Shown here in pieces: positions 50,357 to 63,775 of a stretch of DNA of 64,000 nucleotides. Made by a program: the position numbers and the translations under genes. Numbering within the stretch: position 1 is the stretch's first letter; every line of letters begins with the position of its first letter. This DNA is from Rallus limicola (lineage: Eukaryota; Chordata; Aves; Gruiformes; Rallidae): positions 682,001 to 746,000 of the forward strand of contig JAKCOZ010000081.1 in assembly GCA_022605955.1 (NCBI GenBank), in the 5' to 3' direction. Below the pieces are notes generated by a model. The model searched no databases, was not told the origin of the DNA, and was given only the letters and a program-made list of their open reading frames with translations.

Positions 50357-50963
50357 CTGCTCTCACCTCAGCATCCCTCCATGGACCTGCTCTCACCTCA
50401 GCATCCCTCCATGGACCTGCTCTCACCTCAGCATCCCCCCATGGACCTGCTCTCACCTCAGCATCCCTCCATGGACCTGCTCTCACCTCAGCATCCCCCC
50501 ATGGACCTGCTCTCACCTCAGCATCCCCCCATGGACCTGCTCTCACCTCAGCATCCCTCCTTGGACCTGCTCTCACCTCAGCATCCCTCCATGGACCTGC
50601 TCTCACCTCAGCATCCCTCCATGGACCTGCTCTCACCTCAGCATCCCCCCATGGACCTGCTCTCACCTCAGCATCCCCCCATGGACCTGCTCTCACCTCA
50701 GCATCCCTCCTTGGACCTGCTCTCACCTCAGCATCCCTCCATGGACCTGCTCTCACCTCAGCATCCCTCCATGGACCTGCTCTCACCTCAGCATCCCCCC
50801 ATGGACCTGCTCTCACCTCAGCATCCCCCCATGGACCTGCTCTCACCTCAGCATCCCTCCTTGGACCTGCTCTCACCTCAGCATCCCCCCATGGACCTGC
50901 TCTCACCTCAGCATCCCTCCATGGACCTGCTCTCACCTCAGCATCCCTCCGTGGACCTGCTCT
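50357..50963. repeat. 30-bp minisatellite, about 20 copies, with 5-unit higher-order structure
   Basis: About 607 bases are made of a 30-bp unit (CTGCTCTCACCTCAGCATCC, then CTCCATGGAC). Units differ only at two positions: ctcc-atgg (A), cccc-atgg (B), ctcc-ttgg (C) and ctcc-gtgg (D, the last unit). The order is A A B A B B C A A B B C A A B B C B A D, so an AABBC block of 150 bp recurs. Because 30 is divisible by three, three frames stay open for 200 codons or more; I do not regard these as genes. The array lies about 0.5 kb beyond the TMEM230 poly(A) signal. Confidence 0.97.
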
Positions 50964-51444
50964 GCACTAAGTGACCCCCGTCCCTCCCCCTTCAGAGGAT
51001 TCTGGTCCATGTGAGGCACATGGGACAATCCTGGAGCATCAGCACCAGCCTGCAGCTGGTCTCAGACACTGCACAGTGAGAGGAACGGGGTGCATTGGGC
51101 CCTGACATGAAGCAATTACAAATCTGGGCCCCTCTGCACAGCCTGTGAGGTTCACAAAGCTGATCCTGACCTTCTGGAGAAGCACCCAGGGCACTCTGGA
51201 TTGCTGCACCACAGAGGGCAAATCCCAGGTTCCCCGCCCCAAAGCCAGCCTGGGGTTGGGAAGAGCAGATGGAGCTGTTCCAAAGCTGCTGGCTCAGCAA
51301 AGCCTAATGCTGATTGAGTGACTACATTACCAACTGGAAGCAGGAGGCAACAGCAGATTCAGCTAAAGCCTTAATCTAGTTGCCCACAACAGTTTTTACT
51401 GCACACTGAGATCTGTGAACACAAGAATAAGACAAGCTTAAGGT
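50964..51444. other. Intergenic between minisatellite and TMEM230 3' end
   Basis: About 480 bases of unique sequence. No gene or repeat is recognised. It could include the downstream termination zone of TMEM230. Confidence 0.5.
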
Positions 51445-51449
51445 CTGTA

Positions 51450-52525
51450 CATGGAATACAGTGAACTTTATTCATACTAAATACACTGGCTTGCATCACC
51501 ACTTGTCATCTACTTGTTCCCCAGGACACCAAGTTCATTCCCACTTCAGGAGACAGTTTATGCTTTACATAAACTCAGGTACCACTCTGGCTTCCCAAAT
51601 AACATAGCACTGAAGCTGGCAAAACAACACAAATGGGATTTATTCCAGAAGAGCTATACAGAGATTTGGTTTTATACTGCTCTAGGGGGTTATGCACAAG
51701 GACAAAATGATTCTAAATACACATACAGACAACTGGAATCCAATAGTCTCCAATACCCACATGGGTCAAACCCAACATTTTTGGTATTTAGACACTCCAG
51801 ATTCCAGTTCTTCTCCCTGTATCCATTCAGTTTGTTAAAAATAAGTGAAATCCAAACCCACTCCTTTTAAAGGAGAAGCAGAGTTTGCCAAAAGTAACAG
51901 TGGTGTGGGAAATGGCTTGCTGCTTCTGAGTGTGTCTGCTGAGTAAAGCAGCCCAGTCAGTGTGACAAGAGGAGTTTGTGTGGCAAGTTTCCACCTCTAA
52001 GTTCTTCCATGCAAGTGCAGCGCTCCCCCATCTCACTTCCATTACTCCAGACAAGCACAGGACATGCAGACTGGAAGCAAGAGTTTAACCACAGTGTCTG
52101 TCTGCAAAGGTAAACCCAAGAATAAAATCCACAATCCCACTGAAAATGACAATGAAACTCTATAAAACAGCTGAAAAAAAAAAAACCCCAAATCTCTTTG
52201 CTGCTGAAACTGGCTCATCTATTTTAGGAAAGTGGCTAGAATTGCCTTGCCCAAGAATTTCTTACAAGTAACCAACGTTATGCAACCAAAAGAGGAAAAA
52301 TACAACAGATCACATGTGCTTCCCACCTAGTGTTGCAATCCTTTTGGTCCATTCCATGTTCAGGCACCCGCTCCCCCAACTTAAAATCCACGAAACACCT
52401 CAAAGCCAGGACCTGGCAGCTCATGACCAATATCTTTCACCTACAAGCTTACAGCTCTCCCCGATATCCAAGGTAACACACAGCTCTTACCACAAGCCTA
52501 ATTAGAATGCAATTAAATACATCCT
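51450..52525 (-). other. TMEM230: TMEM230 3' untranslated region
   Basis: This follows the TMEM230 stop codon on the minus strand and runs to the distal AATAAA. It contains an alternative proximal poly(A) signal at 51639. The extent is inferred from the signals only. Confidence 0.6.
51467..51472 (-). terminator. TMEM230: TMEM230 poly(A) signal (AATAAA)
   Basis: AATAAA on the minus strand about 1.05 kb after the stop codon. Cleavage would be near 51445-51455. A second AATAAA at 51639-51644 offers a shorter 3'UTR. Confidence 0.6.
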
Positions 52526-52666
52526 TCAATCATCAAAATCTGGAATATCATCGTAGGAGTAGCCCCTGTAGCCTTTGGACGCGTAGTACGCGATGCGCAG
52601 GTGGTAGAAGCCTGGGAGAAACACAAGGATCCCAATGATGAGCACGGGGATAGCACGGTCTGTGCC
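52526..52666 (-). CDS. TMEM230: TMEM230 last coding exon, residues 75-120 and stop
   Basis: The acceptor CTGCAG is followed by GGCACAGACCGTGCT. The exon encodes [20 protein letters not shown] and then 26 residues ending IPDFDD, with TGA at 52528-52526. It carries the second membrane segment and the tyrosine-rich acidic tail. Confidence 0.98.
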
Positions 52667-54976
52667 CTGCAGCAGAGAGGAGACACATGCAAGAGCAGTA
52701 AGGAATGTGTATCAGCAGAGCTCTTCCTTCCTCTGAAGTCTCACCTCCCCAAGCAAACTGCCCCAACCATTCATCCCCAAGGAATGGCTAAAGCAGGGAA
52801 AGACTAAACCAGAGATATCGCGGGTTTTCTGTTTGGGTTCTGAAAGTCTTCTCCCTGGTTTGACACCTCCTGGCTGCAGGAAACCCTCAACTGAACATCT
52901 TCAGATGAGGGGTGGCTCCTCCTAACTGTCACCGTGTTATGAAACCACCAGCCACGGGGCTGGGTGCAGAGTGCTTGGCCAAAAGTGAGCTCTCCTATCT
53001 GTGCCTGGACTGCTTCTGATACAGCCCAAATGCTGCTGTTTCCACCACGATAAGCAGCAGCTGCCAACTGTAAGGCAATTCACAGAACCACCAGGTTGGA
53101 AAAGTCCTTTAAACATCATCAACTCCAACCAATCCCATCCTAAGCTGAACCATATCCCTAAGTACCTCATCTACCCTTTTTTTAAACACATCCAGGGAAG
53201 GTGACTCAGCCCCTCCCTGGGCAGCCTGAGCCACAGCCCCAATAACTCTTTCAGTAAAACATTTTTTTCTAATATCTAATCTGCTCTGGCCCAGCTTGAG
53301 CCCATTGCCCCCTGTCCCATCTCCTGTCCCCTGGCTGAAGAGACCAGCGCCCACCTCTCTGCACCCTCCTGGCAGGGCAGGGGAGGTGGGGAGAAGGTCT
53401 CCCCTCAGCCTCCTCTGCTCCAGGCTCAACACCCCCAGCTCCCTCAGCTGCTCCTCAGAGGATTTGCCCTCCAGCCCCTTCCCCAGCCTGGTTGCCCTTC
53501 TCTGGATGAGCTCCAGGACCTGCATGTCCTTCTGATGCTGAGGAGCCCAGAACTGGACCCAGCACTCCAGGTGCAGCCTCACCGGTGCCCAGTCCAGGGG
53601 CACAATCCCCTCCCCAGACCCACTGACCACACTATTTCTGACACAAGCCAGGATGCCATTGGCTTTCCTGGCCCCCTGGGCACACTGCTGGCTCCTGTTC
53701 AGCCTGCAGCCACCAAACACCCCCAGGTCCTTCTCTGCCTGACAGCTCTCCAGCCAGTGTCCCCCCAGCCTGTAGTGCTGCCTGGGGTTGTTGTGTCCCA
53801 TGTGCAGCACTTGGCCATACCACTCAAGGTAAAAGAAGCCCCAGAGAAACACCAAGTCTGGTATGAGCAGCAAATCCCCTCTCAGTGGATTGTAAGCACA
53901 AGAGAAAAGTGGTGCTGTGTCCTGTACAGGGCCTGGTTAACTCCTGGTGAAGATCACCTGGTAACTTCTGCACAAGAGTGAGGATCCCAGCACAGAGTCT
54001 TTCCATGACAGGAAACTGATCTCTGCAGGGATGGAGTGTTAAAGAGAAACTGTACCCCAGGGAAGACAGAGGAACTCAGCCCTTCCTGGCAGATCTCCAA
54101 TCCAGCTATGAACCTGCTCCAGACTTACTAATTGAAGAGAGGGGCTTCTGCTGGCAGAGCAATGGGGCTGTTGGCAAACCCCAGCCAGGCACGGAGGGGA
54201 TTTACTTACTCACAGGCCTTTTGCTCTGAATTTCTACACATTGAACACAAGTGGTCACAGCAGCCTGAGGAACAGGCAAGCAATGCAAAGCTCCTAACAG
54301 CAATGTAATCGAAGCACTTACACCTTTGCTAATGTATCCTGCCAGGAGAAGGGCTCCAATGACAATGAGGAAGGTCCCGATCATGAAGAGCACGACAGCC
54401 AGTGCAATTGCCTTGTAGGGGATTTTTGGTGGGCTCTTCTTGAACTGGAGGGAGAAAAGGAAATATTAAACAGCTTCACTTGGCAGAGGTTCCATCACGC
54501 CGTGGCAGAGATGTGGATCCCACAGGTAGCAGAGATGATGTGGGACTAACTGCTGCAGCAGCTCTGCTGCAAGCTCTGCTCATGGAGACCCTGGCTGAGC
54601 CAGAGTTTACACCCACTGCTTCCAGATCTGCTCTGGTTTTCACCTGCCTCCAAAGAAATCCATCTGACCTATTAAAACAACCCATCTTGCTTCTGGTTGA
54701 GCTCTACAGACTTTCTGGAGGAGAAGAGCTGACACAGTGGCTTTGTACCTTTGAGCTGAGGTTGCTATACCAGAGATGAACAAAAAAGCAGCCTCCCTTG
54801 CCACACAAAGCCTTTCCTAGCAGTGTGCAGTCAGAACAGCAGCAGAAAAAGGTTCCCCCCCGCCCCACACTTTTTACCTGCAGGTCAATATAGCCATCAT
54901 CAGTGCTGGAGAGCTTGGAATATTTGACTTTGCTACTGGGAATCCCAGCAGTCAGATTAGTACGTGATGACATCAT
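52526..54976 (-). CDS. TMEM230: TMEM230, two-pass vesicle membrane protein, complete (120 aa, three coding exons)
   Basis: Minus-strand exons 54976-54878, 54444-54322 and 52666-52526 join in phase 0 to give exactly 120 residues, the length of human TMEM230, with near-complete identity. The protein begins [20 protein letters not shown] and ends YDDIPDFDD before TGA. It has two hydrophobic segments: about residues 44-71 (AIALAVVLF...LLLAGY) and about 79-95 ([17 protein letters not shown]). Both termini are hydrophilic and probably cytosolic. The family (DUF872) is found on Golgi, recycling and synaptic vesicles and is implicated in vesicle traffic; a link to Parkinson disease in humans is disputed. 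Translation can start at either of two tandem ATGs. It lies in the same orientation as PCNA, downstream of it, and has its own CpG island. Confidence 0.98.
52667..54321 (-). other. TMEM230 intron with CR1
   Basis: An intron of about 1.65 kb, nearly half of it the sense-oriented CR1 at 53078-53830. No other feature is seen. Confidence 0.85.
53078..53830 (-). mobile_element. CR1 LINE 3' fragment within TMEM230 intron
   Basis: Minus-strand translation is open for more than 240 codons through the ORF2 C-terminal region, with [16 protein letters not shown], then [10 protein letters not shown], then [20 protein letters not shown]. It ends at its left edge in CACAGAACCACCAGGTTGGA. It is in the sense orientation relative to TMEM230. 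It is an older subfamily than the 44-49 kb copies but has kept its frame. Confidence 0.93.
54322..54444 (-). CDS. TMEM230: TMEM230 middle coding exon, residues 34-74
   Basis: The acceptor is CTCCAG and the donor is GTAAGT. The exon has 41 codons starting [11 protein letters not shown] and containing the first membrane segment, ending ISKG. Confidence 0.98.
54445..54877 (-). other. TMEM230 intron
   Basis: A short unique intron of 433 bases with no recognised feature. Confidence 0.85.
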
Positions 54977-55005
54977 TACAGGGAAGCCTCGGTGACAGCT
55001 AGAAC
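54878..55005 (-). CDS. TMEM230: TMEM230 first coding exon, residues 1-33 plus 29 nt of leader
   Basis: The acceptor TTTTCCAG ends at 55006. The ATG is at 54976-54974 and a second ATG follows at once. The exon ends YIDLQ at donor GTAAAA, a slightly weak site. The segment [11 protein letters not shown] is invariant in the family. Confidence 0.97.
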
Positions 55006-57202
55006 CTGGAAAACACAGAGAAGAGCCCAAAAACACAGAGCAAGCTGAATGATGGAGTCAGACACATGCTTTGAGTTTAGGAGAAAGGAAAGTGTCAAGC
55101 CTGCACTATTCTTTCATCAGTTAAATATTTTCAAACAAGACTTTGTATTTCAGCCCAGAACACAAACCCATGAGTACAGCTGCTGCAGGGTTTGCCAATA
55201 TTTGAAAGCAAAGACAAGCTAAGGTAGAACTTGTGTTTAAAACCAGAGAGAAATTCCAGTCTAACATACAACGCATAAACCAGCTCTCATTGAGCAAGAT
55301 CAGGCTTCCAGCAGGAAGATGTCTGAGGTCCAGCTATTTCTGAACAGGGACACTTACACAGAAACCCAAACCAGAACCAAACAAAGCTGCTTTTCAACCA
55401 GCTGGGTATTTTGCAATAGACCCATTTTGGAGAAAAATAAAACATCAAAACCATCAAAACCCAACCCAAGCCACCCACTGTAAACCAGAGTGAAACGGAG
55501 ACGTCATTCCTGAGGCAGCTCGAGTCATGACTCAGAGGGAACACGACAGGGGGATGGACTGGTTGGTTGATGAGGTAACTGAGAAACCAGCAAGCAGCTG
55601 AAAGCATAGGTCACTGGTCTGCGGGGCTGTGAGGGAGGTGGCATGGAGGGCAGAGCTGTATTTAGTTAGGCCAGAGCTGTACCCTGCAATTCCACCGTGC
55701 CACAGAGCCAAGCGCTCCGGGTTTGCTGCCAGCAGCGACAGCCCTGGCGAGGGAGCTGGGCTGGTTCTGTGCCTCAGTGCCCAGGTTCTCAGGAGCTGAG
55801 GCTGGGTCTGGCCTGGCAGCACATCCCTGCCTGGGTGCACAGCCACTTAACAGGGCCCCACAGCTCCTCCCAGCAGGACCTGAGTGTTGGGGGGTGTCTC
55901 TGCTCACCCACGGCCTTGAACCTGCACTGCAGCCCAGGGCTATGATGCCCTGAAGTCAAGGAGAAAATTGGCTTCCCAAAACTTCCAACTTGAGTAGCTT
56001 TGTTTTCTGAGGAAGAACAGAAAAAAGAAAACAAAGCCCAACTGTCCCAACAGAAAGGGACAAAGATGCTCTTTCTTTAATACTGTTTAGCATCAAAGAT
56101 AACAGCATCACCTCAAAATATTGAGATTAAATCCTTTGTCTCCTTCTTGCTGACAGCTGGCACATTCCCCATCATCAGGTTTGCTCCTCCTGCAGTAAAC
56201 GTGGCTTTTATAAAAATCCCAACACCCTCTGATCTCACACTCACACACACCCCCAGTTGTACCATTAACTTGACCTTACTGGAGCAAAAAGCCAAGCACA
56301 GAGAAACATCCCTGGCCCCATCGATAAAGGAAGCATCACCCACCAACGGGGTGGAAACACATCCTCAGCTCCTCACGTATCCATGTTCTCAGGGTCATGA
56401 GACTCAAACGCCCCCAAGACTCTCACATGCTGGGTGGGGGGTAGGTGTGCAGGAGGGGAAGAAGCCAGAAGAAATCAGCACATCTGAAACATGGTGGATT
56501 CCCTGACTGCCCCATTTCAGCCTCAGGCACTCTTACTTCCTGCCCCATTATTTGCCAGGCTGTTCCCAGTAGCTACCCAGGAATTATTTCCAATTTACAC
56601 TGGCAAGAGCTGCCCTGTGCTTCCCATTACCTTCCTCCCAACAGGAAAGCAGTTTATCAAGAAATGCAAAAAAAACCCCAAACACTCAGACCTCAGGTTT
56701 TAGGGCCAGGTTCAAGTTCACTAAACTTCACTCTCCTCCTGCTTTACATTGGTTCAAGATCATCAGGCAGCTCAGTGCTATGCTCTTTAAGAAGCAAATA
56801 CCTGGAGTTACAGGCATGATTCAGTGTTTACCTAACGCGATGCGTGTTTTAAACCCAGCCAGCCCCCTCACAGCCCGGGGAGAGCTCCCAGGGCAGAGCG
56901 CAGGCTCACAAGAGGAACTTGCCAGTAAACACAAATGTCACAATCTTGTTTACCTCCTAAATACTAGCTAAATGTTTTCCTACCCTCCCTACCCAGGGAT
57001 AAGGCTGGAAGGGGACTGGAACTCCTTCTCTTTCCCAGCCTCACGCTTAACCCAGTAACGCACCCGCACCACCCTCCAGGCACAAGATGGTGTCTCTGCT
57101 GCCAGACAGGAAGCGCCCAGTACATCCCAGAGCTCCCGCAAATCCTCACCCAGCCCCACAGAGCTCCCAGACATTAACACACACCCCCAAAGAGAGCAGT
57201 AC
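55006..57202 (-). other. TMEM230 5'UTR intron
   Basis: About 2.2 kb between the leader exon in the CpG island and the first coding exon. It shows no repeat, no coding exon and no RNA gene that I can identify. Confidence 0.6.
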
Positions 57203-57300
57203 CTGCTACTTGTGCAGCTGCTCAAACCCATCTCTCCCGCCGCCGCTTCGCTTCTGCGCTGCCCCGGTCGCAGCACGACCCAGGAAGTTTATTCCTCATG
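57203..57300 (-). other. TMEM230: Probable TMEM230 first (non-coding) exon
   Basis: A GC-rich block with a minus-strand donor, TAGCAG|GTACTG. It sits inside the only CpG island upstream of the TMEM230 coding exons. The donor is not optimal and the start site is a guess, so limits are approximate. Confidence 0.4.
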
Positions 57301-57500
57301 ACACCAGGTTCCTTCCAGGTCACGGCGGGGCCTGGTGCCGGCGCAGCTCCCTGCTCCTTTCGGCCTCACGCTCGGGATTGGCAGCTGGAATCACGGTGGC
57401 CTTGGGCAGGGGGACGCAGCCTGTGACCTGGTCGCTGGGGCCCACGTCAGGCCCGACCCGCCTGAGGTAATCCGCCATTTCAGGGTGGCGTTTGTGGAGC
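57230..57500 (-). promoter_or_regulatory. TMEM230: CpG-rich TMEM230 promoter
   Basis: A local CpG-rich stretch with a CCAAT box on the minus strand at 57381-57377 (ATTGG on plus) and a YY1-type AAATGGCGG on the minus strand at 57480-57472. No TATA is seen. The position just upstream of the candidate leader exon fits a housekeeping promoter. Confidence 0.55.
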
Positions 57501-59310
57501 AGCGGGGTCTGGACACATCTCCCTCCTCCCCAGAGCTTGAAACAAAGCTCGCGTGAAGATCCAGACACAGCCCAGTGCTCCATCAGGGCCAGGAATGCTA
57601 TTTCTGGCCCCTGGAACAGCATTAACTCATCAGAACACACACAGCCGGGGATCTGCCTCCTCCACCTGCTCCAAACGGGTGCAGGAGGAATCGCTGTGGT
57701 TTAAGTTAATAAAATACACAGTGGCTTTAAAGCCTGAAAACCCCAACCTCCCTCAGCTGCAAAGAATTCTTCCTCCCCCTTTTTTTCCTCTCCTGGTAAA
57801 AGAGTCTAAATAAAAAAACCTCAACCGCTTACTCAAACGGGGAGAAATACACACAGCAGTTCCTAACCCTCCCCAGGTTTTCTTTTTAAAGGGAACATCT
57901 GAAATTTGAGTAGTTGTGTACAGCAACAGCAAGTAAACCATCAGCTTTAGGGATTTATCCAGGCAGCAAGACTGGATTTATCTAGTCTACAAGAGCACAG
58001 ACACTAACGTCAAAGGGTGTTTCTTACAACATGAGGCTGCTCAGTGCCATCATTACAGCCATAAAAATAAACAACTAAAACATTTGGCTTATTTTCACAT
58101 AAGTGTTGTAATCCCTAATGCAGGAGGTGGAACCAAGAATAATTTGTTCCAATCACTAGCCCAGTTACATGCACATCATTAAACCCAGAATCCTTCCCTA
58201 TTTCACCATCACTCATCCTTGGTTCTTTGCTGAAGTGCTTGTGTATTTGTGGGCACAACAACCAGCTGAGAAGCATCAGGTTTGGGGTGAAAGAAGCCAC
58301 CTGGGTGTGTCTGGGGTACCCACTGCTCCTGTTCTGGGCAGGAACTGCCATTGCTGATAAACTTCAGGGCAGCTGAAGATCTCGTTTTTGAGGTGTTTTC
58401 TTAAAGGTACTGAGAGTTAACCAGTGAGGTGAGGCAGCTTGAGAACCAACAGGGCGTCTTCTGGAGCCAAAGCTTACCAGAATACCAGGAGCTACCTGTG
58501 TCGCTGCAGTGAACTGCAGGTTCTGCCACCTCTACCGGCACAACAGTAGAAGCTCTACCAGTGCTGAAGAGTCAAGGGGAGGGGCATTAAAAAAATCCTG
58601 CCCCCCAGCTCCAAGCTGGGCTGTTGGAATCACCGCAGCCACATCACTGACAATGTGTTTACCAGCACTGCCACCTGGTGACACTCTTCTGCTACACCAG
58701 CCGGGTTTCCCAACTGCCCAGTTTCGGTGCTTTGCAAAGCAGCCAGCCTCCTGAAACGCCAGCATCCCCTCCTGCAGCTTACCGCCCCCACCCCCTGCAA
58801 GGGCAACTTACACAGCACGGCCCGAGCCAACACCATCACAAACACCCTGGCTTGAGAGGAGCTGCTGGTGGCACAGGGGAGTGCACCACACTTGTCAGAG
58901 GTGTGGGACAGAGAGGCAGCGATGAGTACGACATGCACAGGCCTGAAAAGTAGCTCAGCATCCCCAAGCCAGAAACAGCAGAGCCCAAACCAAGGGGGCA
59001 TCACAGCTCTTCAGCCCAAGGAGCTCAGTCACTACACCACAGCACTCAAGACTCCAGAGCTGTCACTCCAGTGACAGCTACAGGCAGTGCTGGCAGCATT
59101 AAGCAAAACCTGTTTCACAAACATCTTCTGCTTCAAGGAGACAGTACCATGGAGCCATTAACTAGCTCTTCACTGTAATCACACCACTTTCAAGACAAAC
59201 AAAGGAACAAAGCACAGGCTGGGAACTCCTGCACAGAAGAAGCAGAAGCTTGTTTGTACATTAGCAGTTTGACAAACCACTGACTCATCCATCCACATTT
59301 CAACAGGGTA
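57501..59310. other. Intergenic between TMEM230 promoter and PCNA 3' end
   Basis: About 1.8 kb of unique sequence. I see no gene, CR1 or RNA gene. Confidence 0.6.
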
Positions 59311-59314
59311 AAAT

Positions 59315-59776
59315 CCATGGAATTATATTCTTTATTTCCATTTTCCAATTTTCAGTTAGAATCCCAGTTTCAAAAGCAAAGAGAGGATCTAAGGGCAAAC
59401 AAGCAGATGGCAAGCCTAGGCTACTGCAGCTCCACTGGGGAACCTCCAGGAAACATCATCTTTACTCAGGTTAAATATTGCACCCCTTCTCTAATACAAG
59501 CTGAAAAGGAGTAAGATATTTCACCTTAAGACAGAGTCTAAGATGTTCTGGGAAGTACAGGAACAGACTAAAGAAAATTTCCTATTTCCAATGACATCAG
59601 TATAGCAAAAGAGGAAGTTGAGAAAAATATTTACATAGTTATCTACACAACATGCCTAACAGTGTTTAGATGATGCTCCAACACACTGTAACTGCAGCCA
59701 CCACCCTCCTCTGGGGTCAGGTGTCCCCTGAAAAAGCTGGCCAGGGACCAGATCTCCCCCATTAGTCCTACTCCAG
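59315..59776 (-). other. PCNA: PCNA 3' untranslated region
   Basis: It runs from the stop codon (59779-59777) to the AATAAA-directed end. The limit is inferred from the signal. Confidence 0.65.
59331..59336 (-). terminator. PCNA: PCNA poly(A) signal (AATAAA)
   Basis: AATAAA on the minus strand, 440 bases after the PCNA stop codon. Cleavage is likely near 59310-59320. It is the only clear signal within a kilobase. Confidence 0.65.
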
Positions 59777-62703
<2,927 letters not shown>

Positions 62704-62766
62704 ATGAGCGAGCTGCGGCAGCGGCTCGGCCGGGAGCCCGACGGGGCGCAGGAGCCCGAGGAGAAG
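62704..62766 (+). CDS. CDS2: CDS2 exon 1 (residues 1-21), phosphatidate cytidylyltransferase 2, partial
   Basis: ATG at 62704 opens MSELRQRLGREPDGAQEPEE followed by Lys and donor GTGAGA at 62767. The start resembles the human CDS2 N terminus (MTELRQRV...), and the position head-to-head with PCNA is the conserved synteny. The full enzyme, about 445 aa, is a multi-pass ER membrane protein that converts phosphatidic acid and CTP to CDP-diacylglycerol, the precursor of phosphatidylinositol and cardiolipin. Only the cytosolic N terminus is in the window; the remaining exons lie right of 64000. A perfect 12-bp tandem duplication ends on the A of the ATG. Confidence 0.9.
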
Positions 62767-62999
62767 GTGAGACGAGGGTCGGGGAGCGGAGGAAGGAAGG
62801 AGGCCGGGGAGAGGGGCTGGGGCGCCGCGCGGGGATCGGCGGCGGGGCGCGGGGCCTGCGGCGGGCTGGCTGCGCGGCCTGCGGACCGGGGGGCGATGAT
62901 CCCCCCGCCTCATCCCGCCGGGTCCCGCACCCCGGGCGTGTGCCGGGGTTCCTGCAGCGCCTCGGCCGCCCGCCGCTTCGTTTCTTCGCTCCCCCTCCA

Positions 63000-63021
63000 C
63001 CCCCCCCCCCCCCCCCCCCCC
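63000..63021. repeat. Poly-C run (22 C)
   Basis: An uninterrupted C homopolymer on the plus strand (G on the minus strand) in CDS2 intron 1. It can form an i-motif or G-quadruplex and is likely to be length-variable and error-prone in assembly. Confidence 0.9.
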
Positions 63022-63582
63022 GCTTCCCCTCCGCAGCCCCAAAACCTCCCGCGAACGAACAGAGCTCGGCCCCGGGGGGAGTTTGTGGCCGTGGTTGGGC
63101 AACCGTCCCCGGATCCCACCGCCTGGGAGATGTGGGCTTAAACCCGGTGGGGGTTACAGAGCCCCGCAGGTTCCCTCAGGGAGGGCTGGGGTGTCTCCCC
63201 GGGTACATCCGCTGCTCACCAGCCCGGCCTGGCCGAGGCCTCAGGGTTGCGTTTCTCCGGAGAAAAGCCGTGAAAATTAAGCCCGACTCTTGTTTTCCCC
63301 GAACGCCTCTTCCTTTCCCAGCTCCAGCCCAGCTGGGTTGCTCCGAGCTGGGCTGTGCGTCATGTTGTCGCCGTTGTCATCTCTAGCCCGGTGCCTCCCC
63401 ACAGAGGGGAGGAATTAGAGGGATAAGCAGGAGAGAGGAACTTTGTCAGTAATAATTCCAGGGGCAAAAAGGAGGGGGAAAGCAGTTCTTCTCACTGCAT
63501 CGGTGTTTAATTCACGTATCTTGGGAGCCACTCATCCGTTTGTAGCATCGTATCGCTGTTCCCCTCCCTCTGCTCCTGCACG

Positions 63583-63775
63583 AAGGGTGAGGGAGCCCTG
63601 GGCCAGGCTGCCCAGGGGGTGTGGAGTCTCCTTCTCTGGAGAGATTCCAGCCCCGTCTGGACACCGCCCTGTGTGCCCTGTCCTAGGGACCCTGCTTTGG
63701 CAGGGGGTTGGACCCCATGGGCTCTGGAGGGCCCTTCCCATCCCTAAGATTCTGTGAGTCTGTGATTCTATGAAG
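63583..63775 (+). mobile_element. CR1 LINE 3' fragment in CDS2 intron 1
   Basis: It has GCCCTGGGCCAGGCTGCCCA, then CCCTTCCCATCCCTAAGATT, and a tail of CTGTGAGTCTGTGATTCTATG. It is a short 5'-truncated copy in the sense orientation with respect to CDS2. Confidence 0.9.

Noticed and set aside
50357..50963. CRISPR-like periodic array
   Set aside because: Units abut directly with no variable spacers, and the DNA is vertebrate. It is a minisatellite.
50244..50974. Open frames of 197-230 codons through the minisatellite on both strands
   Set aside because: The 30-bp period keeps any stop-free frame open. Both strands are open and there is no sign of a gene.
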